NCBI GenBank assembly: GCA_965223675.1 | Contig: OZ245013.1 | Coordinates: 4,216,001-4,280,000, forward strand | DNA from: JAGQKC01 sp965223675 | GTDB taxonomy: Bacteria > Nitrospirota > Nitrospiria > Nitrospirales > UBA8639 | DNA length: 64,000 nt | Reading direction: 5' to 3' | Shown: positions 45,169 through 51,699 of the stretch, in pieces | How the letters are laid out: each line of letters opens with the position of its first letter | How positions within the stretch are numbered: position 1 is the stretch's first letter | Position numbers and translations under genes: made by a program | Notes under the pieces: generated by a model | Told to the model about the DNA's origin: nothing | The model's database searches: none | Seen by the model: only the letters and a program-made list of their open reading frames with translations

Positions 45169-46653
45169 ATGTGGAGTCTCATTGGCAAGAATTTAAATGA
45201 AGCTTCAGTGGAGCCTCGGTTCCGTGTGTTGGAGGGCCTCCCGTCGAGACAGAACATATTAGCAGAGCTCAACTCGCTTTTGACTGAAAGTCCTGCAAGA
45301 CCAGTCCTTTCCACTATCGAGCGGGAGTTTAACCTTGAAGGTGTTCTTCAGGGTGTGGATCGAATCTCTACGTGGGGCCCAGAGGCGGTTTCTTTGTTCG
45401 AGGCTCCAACGGTTGGAGAAGAACTTCGGTTTGGTCCTATTGGGGAACCTGGGCAAGGTTATAACGTCCAAGCGTTGACTTGGAGCGAGACAGCTGAGAC
45501 AGACTTAAGTGCATGGCATGAGCCTGGTACCCTGATAATAGATGTTACTGGATTAACTGAACTCGAGTTTTATGAAAAGCCAAGTGAGTACTTAGCTTCT
45601 GATCATACAAAGCTGCCTCAACCAGAGGCCTTTCTAGATTGGCGAGGATACTTTGGTGAAAACACGCTGACGGTCGAGGATGAGGAAAAGCTAGAGCCGC
45701 AGGAGTACGATATTGAAGGCAGGTCTAAGATAACATTAAAATTGGCAGGTACAGCTGGGGTGATCATTGGCACGATTGTACGTTGGCTAGGGCAGCCAAG
45801 GAAACCATCTCGAGACTATTCCCAGTACCCTCGCCTAAAGTATTACGAATCAAAGCTTCCCCATCTTGAAAAGGCGTACCCATCACTTACAAACCTCGAT
45901 CTTCTAAGCGATATTAATTTGTACAAGCCAATAAAAGCTCCAACTCTAGTAGTCATTCATGGAACATTTTCTTGTGCGTTGCCAATTCTGAGTAAGTTAG
46001 ATCCCCTCAATATAAAGGCATTCAGGTTCGAACACGATACATTCAAATCCATAAGTGACAATGCAAAAAAATTGACAGAGCTAGTGAGGAAGTATCTTCA
46101 GTCAGACCCGTTAATAATTGTTGGGCATTCTAGAGGAGGCCTAGTGGCCCGGCTGGCAGCACGAGATCTATTTTCTGACCATAATGTGATGGTCCGAACA
46201 TACGGTACTCCACATTTGGGAACTCCCCTGGCGAATGCTGGTGCGAAGGGATTTAGAGCACTCGCTTCTTGTGGTGGCATCTTTCTCAAGAATCTGGAGA
46301 TGGATCCTGCTACCGCAGTGCTGCGATATCTCTTTCGACCTCGAGACTTGCCCTCTGGCCTTTCCGTGATGAGGACAGATTCGGAAACCCTCAAGGCCAT
46401 GAATATTGGCTCGGAACAATTTGAACTACGTTCATATGGTGGGACATATGACGTTAAATCCTACCCCGATGGTAAAGGGACGGCATTTATGCAGGGATTT
46501 GCAAAGGGAGCCTTTGACCGAAAAAAGAATGATCTAGTCGTACCAACTTCCTCTGCACTTGGAGCTGGGAACGGGAAAGACATTCCTGGGTCATGTGCTC
46601 ACTCTCAGTACTTTGATATCCCGGATATTGTAAAGGAACTACGGGAGTTATAG
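45169..46653 (+). CDS. Alpha/beta-hydrolase (lipase-like) with a large N-terminal extension
   Basis: The protein of about 494 aa has a C-terminal alpha/beta-hydrolase domain from about residue 262 (TLVVIHGTFSCALP). The nucleophile elbow GHSRGG lies in PLIIVGHSRGGLVARLAARD, and the TYGTPHLGTPLANAGAKGF segment is typical of PGAP1/triacylglycerol-lipase-like enzymes. The 260-residue N-terminus is not recognised. No signal peptide is seen. The ATG at 45169 is used; the frame runs 12 nt further to a TTG. It stands alone, flanked by matching hairpins, possibly an acquired gene. Substrate unknown. Confidence 0.75.
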   Translation: MWSLIGKNLNEASVEPRFRVLEGLPSRQNILAELNSLLTESPARPVLSTIEREFNLEGVLQGVDRISTWGPEAVSLFEAPTVGEELRFGPIGEPGQGYNVQALTWSETAETDLSAWHEPGTLIIDVTGLTELEFYEKPSEYLASDHTKLPQPEAFLDWRGYFGENTLTVEDEEKLEPQEYDIEGRSKITLKLAGTAGVIIGTIVRWLGQPRKPSRDYSQYPRLKYYESKLPHLEKAYPSLTNLDLLSDINLYKPIKAPTLVVIHGTFSCALPILSKLDPLNIKAFRFEHDTFKSISDNAKKLTELVRKYLQSDPLIIVGHSRGGLVARLAARDLFSDHNVMVRTYGTPHLGTPLANAGAKGFRALASCGGIFLKNLEMDPATAVLRYLFRPRDLPSGLSVMRTDSETLKAMNIGSEQFELRSYGGTYDVKSYPDGKGTAFMQGFAKGAFDRKKNDLVVPTSSALGAGNGKDIPGSCAHSQYFDIPDIVKELREL

Positions 46654-47088
46654 AAATTCGACACTCCCTTACCGTATCAATCTTCGATGTAATTGTTTGC
46701 GTTTAGTTGTGCACTTGAGCTGAGTACGTTAAATAATTCTGTAGGGATTTGCAGAATTAATCTAGAGAAAAGGACAGATTCGTTTTTAGGTTGTTTCGGC
46801 CACGCTTCTCGATCTGGCTCCACGATACCACAGGAATAGGAGGCATTCACCTTTTTTGCATCTTTCCGACCACTTCCTTTTTCGAATTAGTTTCCTCCGT
46901 GGCAAGGTTCACATGCGATTGATGGCCTGTTGACCATATGCATCCCCCAGAGAGGTTCAAGGTGAAAAAAAGAGAACCGTCCTTGGGGGGGAAACGTCAG
47001 CGTCATGAGAAAAGGGGAGTTTTCTCATAAGGATCCATTTCAGGGGCCAATTTTACTTTTATAGACTATTATGGCCAGTGAGTGAAAG
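46654..47088. other. Intergenic region with two stem-loops
   Basis: No gene is seen in these 435 nt. A two-part stem-loop uses CCCCCA (46944-46949)/TGGGGG (46984-46989) and GGTTC (46954-46958)/GAACC (46974-46978). The second hairpin repeat H2 follows at 47005-47028. Confidence 0.55.
47005..47028. repeat. Hairpin repeat H2 downstream of the hydrolase gene
   Basis: ATGAGAAAA (47005-47013) and TTTTCTCAT (47020-47028) form a perfect 9 bp stem with loop GGGGAG. It is related to H1 (45113-45140) and to a decayed copy around 48582-48603 (AGAAACGGGAGCTTTCTCAT). Confidence 0.6.
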
Positions 47089-47478
47089 TTACTTTTTTGT
47101 GGATGATGTTGGTTGCTTTCTTTGTGAGGCCAACAGTCGATGATGCAGGAGGTCCGCTTCTTGAAGTAATGTGGGCTCCAGCTCACTGATACGCGTCGGT
47201 AAATCCATTTGTCCATGTTTGATTGTCAGAACGATAATCGCCCTTTTCATTTCAATGCAAACCAGAAAATGTTCTCGAACTCGATAGAACTTCAGGTGAG
47301 GGGAAATTTCAAGCTTGTGGCGTAGCAACTCTGGCTGGTCCTGTAAGAGTGATAAAGCGGTTTGCATGTCTTCAAGATACCGGTCGGCAGTTTTCTTCCC
47401 CCATCGTTGAATCGAATAGTCTTGGATTTCTTGAAGATCATGGTGGGCTCTATCGGTGAGTTTGATGACAACCGACAC
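47089..47478 (-). CDS. ParE/RelE-type toxin
   Basis: The 129 aa protein starts with GTG (SVVIKLTDRAHHDLQEIQDY) and contains the ParE-like core RYLEDMQTALSLLQDQPELL, then LKFYRVREHFLVCIEMKRAI and IIVLTIKHGQMD. That is the RelE/ParE toxin fold; ParE inhibits gyrase and RelE cleaves mRNA, and the sequence does not decide between them. The C-terminus extends about 30 residues beyond the core, longer than usual. It starts 2 nt after the antitoxin stop, so the two form an operon. Confidence 0.85.
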   Translation of the reverse strand: MSVVIKLTDRAHHDLQEIQDYSIQRWGKKTADRYLEDMQTALSLLQDQPELLRHKLEISPHLKFYRVREHFLVCIEMKRAIIVLTIKHGQMDLPTRISELEPTLLQEADLLHHRLLASQRKQPTSSTKK

Positions 47479-47480
47479 GG

Positions 47481-47738
47481 CTACACCCTACGTTTTCGAA
47501 ATCTGGCCATATCAGCTTTCAAATCTCCCGAAAACGCCGAGGTTCGGCCTGCGATGGCATCTTGGTATCCTTCGAGGATTCCCGCACGCAGTTCGGCAGC
47601 TTCCATGCGTTGTTTTTTTTCCCGTAGGACATCCCGCATAAATTCTGTAGGTGTGGCATACAGGGTCCCATCGCCACAATTCCGATCGATGAATGCCCGT
47701 AGTTCATCGGTTAATGTTAGGTTGAGACTACTACTCAT
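47481..47738 (-). CDS. ParD-type ribbon-helix-helix antitoxin
   Basis: The 85 aa protein begins SSSLNLTLTDELRAFIDRNC, then GTLYATPTEFMRDVLREKK, the ribbon-helix-helix pattern of ParD/CopG antitoxins. The C-terminal part (ILEGYQDAIAGRTSAFSGDL) would wrap the toxin. A very strong AGGAAAGGAGG lies 8-12 nt before the ATG at 47736-47738; the longer frame upstream is not needed. It precedes the toxin gene, the usual order, and likely autoregulates the pair. Confidence 0.85.
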   Translation of the reverse strand: MSSSLNLTLTDELRAFIDRNCGDGTLYATPTEFMRDVLREKKQRMEAAELRAGILEGYQDAIAGRTSAFSGDLKADMARFRKRRV

Positions 47739-47886
47739 TGACTCTCCTCCTTTCCTATTTTCTTTAGTATGACCCTTACATTGAATATCGTCAATATTTG
47801 TCGTATATGGAGGTAAGAACAACAAAGAATTGCTCGGGAAAGTGATTATAGCCGATTCAGCTATACCGAAACGATAAAGCGCCAAC

Positions 47887-47981
47887 TATAGCGAATCCAA
47901 TTAACTTCCATACTGGGTTACCCCACAAACCCAGCGCAGTACGACACTTGAACCAATAGGAAGTTATTTGAAACGGCTATA
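47887..47981. mobile_element. Nested MITE with TA target duplication
   Basis: The 91 bp insert has long inverted ends, TATAGCGAATCCAATTAACT and (reverse complement of the right end) TATAGCCGTTTCAAATAACT, flanked by TA. Copy B shows the uninterrupted site as GCCAACTCGCTCAAT, against GCCAACTA...TAGCTCAAT here. That proves an insertion event. Confidence 0.75.
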
Positions 47982-48109
47982 GCTCAATATTGATGCCCAA
48001 TACGTCATTTACAATATCAACCAGTTTTCAGTAGGGCCAATCGGGTATAACCTTCCATAGGGTCGAAGCGTTTGATACTGCGTTGAAAGATTTGGACACC
48101 TTTGGGGGT

Positions 48110-48223
48110 CTGTTGAAAAAAGCCGCCAGCGGCGTTCTCGCCATTTTTCCGTGCTCACGTAGTGCCAGTACGCTCCGCGCGCAAAAATAGCTGTGGCCTT
48201 GCTGGACGGACTTTTTTGAACAG
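48110..48223. mobile_element. Second MITE-type palindromic element
   Basis: About 114 bp with ends CTGTTGAAAAAAGCC and GGACTTTTTTGAACAG, plus an internal GCCATTTTT/AAAAATAGC palindrome. From memory, similar elements are frequent in Nitrospira genomes; that would need a database search. Confidence 0.6.
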
Positions 48224-48840
48224 CTCCGACGATGCTGATCGCCAAAGGCTTCCTGGCGATAGATGGTCTTTGATATCTTCCTTGTTCAACACTGCCCTTT
48301 GAGAACTGTGTCGGTTGGTTGACTGCTTCAATCGAGAATGTGGATCGAGGCGCTGGTAGTGCACCCAATGATCGTGTCCAAGCATGGTTCAACTGGACTG
48401 AGACACCTGTCATAGATGCATCAAGGAAGATGCTGAACCATGAACAGCGGATGGATGGGACGTGAGCCTGTGGCTTGGTATATTATCGTGTCTAAGCATA
48501 CCTGCTTACAATCATTTGGATTCGCGATAATTTGTCCTGGGTGATCGAGACAAAGAGGCCATGAGTAAACATTTGATTGACAAGAAACGGGAGCTTTCTC
48601 ATCATGCACTGAGCTGCTGTGTAGTCTAAGCTAATAAAGAGTGGCGTAAACTATGATCAATTTTTGGTGTGTGTTTCATCGAGAACTGGTCAATTTTCTC
48701 AATGGTCATTCCACCGGACTGAGCTCCTGAATACTTGACAATTAGGGAATGCTAAGGTGCCCTGTCCCTTTTAGCCATATATGAGGTGAACTCGGTTTGT
48801 GAGCAAACAACTGGAGGGTTAAAATGAAAGTGATTATTGT

Positions 48841-49161
48841 ATGATTAAAGTCACGCAAACTGCGGTTGAAAAACTAAAGGCTCTGATCGTGGAGCATCCT
48901 GAAGATCCCATCGTTCGTATTAAGGTTCAGGATCAAGATGAGAGCAAGATTACGTTTAGCATTACCCTTGAAGACAAAGTGCAGTCTGATGACGAAGTGC
49001 AAGAGATTGACCAATTGACGATAGCCGTGGACGTGAACAGCGCGCCACGGATGAATGGAGTCACGCTAGATTATCAAGAAGCTCAGGGTTTTTCGTTTGT
49101 ACATCCAGAAAGCCCAGGCCATCATGATGATTTTCCTTTGAATATCATTAATTTGAATTGA
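48841..49161 (+). CDS. HesB/IscA-like protein lacking all cysteines
   Basis: The 106 aa protein starts MIKVTQTAVEKLKALIVEHP and has the fold signature of A-type Fe-S carriers: VRIKVQDQDESKITFSITLE, IAVDVNSAPRMNGVTLDYQE and GFSFVHPES. All three cluster cysteines of IscA are replaced, and the protein has no Cys at all, so it cannot carry a cluster in the usual way. The C-terminal CGCG segment is PGHHDDFP instead. A mini-ORF with a strong Shine-Dalgarno overlaps its start (see findings). Homologue assignment is by pattern only. Confidence 0.75.
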   Translation: MIKVTQTAVEKLKALIVEHPEDPIVRIKVQDQDESKITFSITLEDKVQSDDEVQEIDQLTIAVDVNSAPRMNGVTLDYQEAQGFSFVHPESPGHHDDFPLNIINLN

Positions 49162-49257
49162 TGTCATGTTCTCGTCTTGGTGAAGCTTGCCAGTAGAGTA
49201 AGCCTGAAGCTCGAACATCAAACCCCAAAACAAAAAAAGGTCTTCTTGAGCCCATCT

Positions 49258-50454
49258 ATGAATCCTCGTCGACACATGTTTTTTGCTTCTTGTCCTCCGG
49301 GCTTAGAATCAGCCTTAGTTCTCGAATTAGAACATTTAGGGGCTTCAGCTATTCAAGCCACACAAGGAGGTGTTGGATTTCAGGGATCTTTCACACTGGG
49401 ATATCACACGAATCTCGAAAGTCGTATCGCGAGCCGTGTGCTCTTGAAGATTGCTCAGGGAGCGTACACGAGTGAAGAAGATATTTATCGTCTTGTGTTT
49501 CGCTTTGCATGGTGGGAATGGTTTTCCGTGAGGCAGACGATAAAAGTCAAAGTCCAAGCGAAGCGTTGTCCTCTAAAAAGTCTGGATTTTGTGACGTTAC
49601 GAATGAAGGATGCGGTTTGTGATGCCTTTTCGAAGAAATTCAGCGCTCGTCCTCATGTTGATACTCGGACACCAGATATCCAAATTATTGGATTTCTGGA
49701 CGAGAAGACGTTCACGGTGTATATCGATACATCTGGCGAACCTTTATTCAAACGAGGGTGGCGCCAAGCAAGAACTGAAGCGCCGCTTCGAGAAAATCTT
49801 GCAGCTGGCCTACTACAACTATCCGGTTGGACAGAAGAGCAGGTGCTGTTTGATCCTATGTGCGGAGGAGGGACGATTCTTGTTGAGGCAGCGCAAATGG
49901 CAAGACGAGTAGCCCCAGGATTAGGAAGAAGTTTTGCGTTTCAGAAGTTTCGAGGCTTTGATTCTCAGTTATGGGAAAAAATTTGTCTTGCCAGTGTAGC
50001 CAAGCAGCAACCGGCTGTTTCTGTATCTCTTTTTGGTTCGGATCGAAGTCAAAAAGCGTTACAAGTGGCTGCTCTCAATTGCCAAACCATGGGCTTGGCA
50101 GCGCATATTACCTTACAACATGCTGATGTCTTAGAACGTTCGCCTCCCAAAGAACACGGTATTTTGATCGCCAATCCCCCATATGGGGTTCGACTCGGTG
50201 AATACGCTGAACTCGTGCAGTTTTATCCGCAATTTGGAGATGTGCTTAAAAAGAAGTACGCCGGCTGGTGTGCGTATATATTTACGGCTGATCGACGCGT
50301 ACCTAAGATGATACGTCTCTTTCCAACGAGAAAAATTCCTCTGTTTAATGGTGATCTTGAATGTCGTCTCTACGAATTCAAGATGGTTCAAGGAGAAAAT
50401 AGAAAGAGTCGTCGAACCAGGGAGCATACCCACGAGGGCATGAAGACGTCTTGA
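49258..50454 (+). CDS. RlmL/YpsC-type THUMP-domain RNA methyltransferase
   Basis: The protein of about 398 aa has an N-terminal THUMP-like RNA-binding region (MFFASCPPGLESALVLELEH, VGFQGSF) and a Rossmann methyltransferase C-terminus. Key motifs are LFDPMCGGGTILVEAAQMAR for SAM binding and IANPPYGVRLG (NPPY, amino-methylating type). In the family RlmL methylates G2445 of 23S rRNA. The start is uncertain: ATG 49258 or 49276 is most likely, although the frame is open to 49177. Confidence 0.88.
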   Translation: MNPRRHMFFASCPPGLESALVLELEHLGASAIQATQGGVGFQGSFTLGYHTNLESRIASRVLLKIAQGAYTSEEDIYRLVFRFAWWEWFSVRQTIKVKVQAKRCPLKSLDFVTLRMKDAVCDAFSKKFSARPHVDTRTPDIQIIGFLDEKTFTVYIDTSGEPLFKRGWRQARTEAPLRENLAAGLLQLSGWTEEQVLFDPMCGGGTILVEAAQMARRVAPGLGRSFAFQKFRGFDSQLWEKICLASVAKQQPAVSVSLFGSDRSQKALQVAALNCQTMGLAAHITLQHADVLERSPPKEHGILIANPPYGVRLGEYAELVQFYPQFGDVLKKKYAGWCAYIFTADRRVPKMIRLFPTRKIPLFNGDLECRLYEFKMVQGENRKSRRTREHTHEGMKTS

Positions 50455-50455
50455 T

Positions 50456-50902
50456 TTACAAGGTTCGCTGACCAGGAATATTTTTAATAGTCAGCCAGAC
50501 ATCTTCAATGCAGCGAAGGATACAGATCCATTCGTTGCAGTTGACGGGTTTCTTAAAAACGTAACGAGGAAGAGAAGATTTTTGCACATTGGCGACCACA
50601 CGTGGATTCGAGGTCTGAGTCAACACGGCAATTGGGATATTTCTGAGGTGTTTTTCTTGCTGGATTTCATCTAACACCTCAAGTCCACTGATGCCTGGTA
50701 GCTTCAAGTCGAGGAAAATGAGATCTGGTCGCGGTACATCGAGAAATGGATGTTCTTGCCGCAAGTACTCTAACGCCTGTTCGCCGTCCTCTACTTCCTG
50801 AATTTCTACGCTCACAATCTGAGATACAGCTAAGGCTTCCTTTAAGGAATACACATCATCCTGATCGTTCTCAACGACGAGGACTTTTATGGTTTTGGTC
50901 AT
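50456..50902 (-). CDS. Stand-alone CheY-like response regulator
   Basis: The protein of about 148 aa is a single receiver domain, KTIKVLVVENDQDDVYSLKE. The phosphoacceptor Asp is in PDLIFLDLKLPGISGLEVL, Thr in IPIAVLTQTSN and the conserved Lys in YVFKKPVN. The domain resembles the RcpA-type receivers that follow phytochromes or hybrid kinases. There is no output domain and no kinase nearby, so it must act by protein contact. The frame allows a start 12 nt upstream at 50914. Confidence 0.9.
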   Translation of the reverse strand: MTKTIKVLVVENDQDDVYSLKEALAVSQIVSVEIQEVEDGEQALEYLRQEHPFLDVPRPDLIFLDLKLPGISGLEVLDEIQQEKHLRNIPIAVLTQTSNPRVVANVQKSSLPRYVFKKPVNCNEWICILRCIEDVWLTIKNIPGQRTL

Positions 50903-51098
50903 GATCGCCATCACAATATACAGTCAGGGGCAGAAAGCAAGAAGCGGAAAGGGCATCGTTGCTCTCTGTCTTCTTTCTCGCGGACTCCTTTATTATCATT
51001 ATCGGTAAAAAGCTTGGTCTGATTAAGGACGAGAAAGGCGTGTGTGAATTTCAGGGAAGAGGGTAAAATGAGCTAGAAGAGGACAAAACCTCTTTGAC

Positions 51099-51482
51099 CT
51101 AAGCGGAGGCACGCATGAACCAGGTCATAAGGTCTTTGGCTGATATCATGCCGACGATTTCCCCTTTTTCGGTGATGGTCAAATGGCGGATGTTTTTGGC
51201 CGCCATAAAAAGGTACGCGTCTTTCAAGGGTTTATCGGCTTCGAGAGACAACAGTGGGGCGCTCATAGCCGCGTCAATGTGTGTAGCCCCCAAGTCAAGT
51301 TTCTCAGCCACGCACTTTTTGACAATGTCCGTTTCAGTCAAGATGCCAACAGTTATTCCATTTTTTTTAACTAACAGAGAAGAAATTTTCAAATCACGCA
51401 TTTTTTCCGCTGCTGTTTGAACGTTAGTATCATGCGTGAGTGTTTCAAGATTTCTGGTCATGATATCACCCAAATTTGCCAT
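51099..51482 (-). CDS. CBS-domain pair protein
   Basis: The 127 aa protein consists of two CBS motifs: MRDLKISSLLVKKNGITVGI with LTETDIVKK, and MAAKNIRHLTITEKGEIVGM with ISAKDLMTWF. It is a paralogue of the protein at 2091-2483. A clear AAAGGAG lies 10-14 nt upstream of the ATG. It is divergent from the radical SAM gene, with 217 nt between. The ligand and partner are unknown. Confidence 0.85.
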   Translation of the reverse strand: MANLGDIMTRNLETLTHDTNVQTAAEKMRDLKISSLLVKKNGITVGILTETDIVKKCVAEKLDLGATHIDAAMSAPLLSLEADKPLKDAYLFMAAKNIRHLTITEKGEIVGMISAKDLMTWFMRASA

Positions 51483-51699
51483 GATGTGAACCGCTCCTTT
51501 CTGGTGTCACTGGTCAGCACTATGTCGGGCGAATCAAAAGAAATCTGTAGGACGGTGCAAATCATAGTGGTCGAATTTCTATGATGCTTTATGTTGTCAT
51601 TCAGAAATATGAGAGAAGAGTTTTTTTAATTTTGCTTCTTGGTTGCACAGGTGTGGTCATCGAGAATTTCATATTGTGCGGAATAATTGGTAGGAAGTT

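Larger units (their letters stand above)
47847..48529 (-). mobile_element. Decayed IS630-like element, copy C, carrying two nested MITEs
   Basis: On the minus strand the left end (48529 downward) reads TATCGCGAATCCAAAT and the right end (to 47847) reads TTGGCGCTTTATCGTTTCGG then CTGAATCGGCTATA, as in copies A and B. The inner 47982-48080 aligns with copy B and encodes a transposase-like tail (GYTRLALL) before a stop. Total length is about 0.68 kb including inserts. Confidence 0.55.
47739..48840. other. 1.1 kb region of decayed mobile elements
   Basis: No intact gene is seen. The region holds an inverted, decayed IS630-like element (47847-48529) with two inserted MITEs (47887-47981 and 48110-48223), then a third hairpin copy near 48582-48603. 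The 134 aa and 76 aa frames on the minus strand are fragments of these repeats. Confidence 0.6.

Noticed and set aside
48009..48413. 134 aa minus-strand frame
   Set aside because: It is an artefact of the decayed IS and the palindromic MITE; no intact transposase motif is present.
48421..48609. 62 aa minus-strand frame near 48.5 kb
   Set aside because: It spans the left end of the inverted IS relic and the third hairpin copy; no start signal or family.
48735..48763. Promoter for the IscA-like gene (TTGACA at 48735)
   Set aside because: No acceptable -10 box occurs 16-18 nt downstream.
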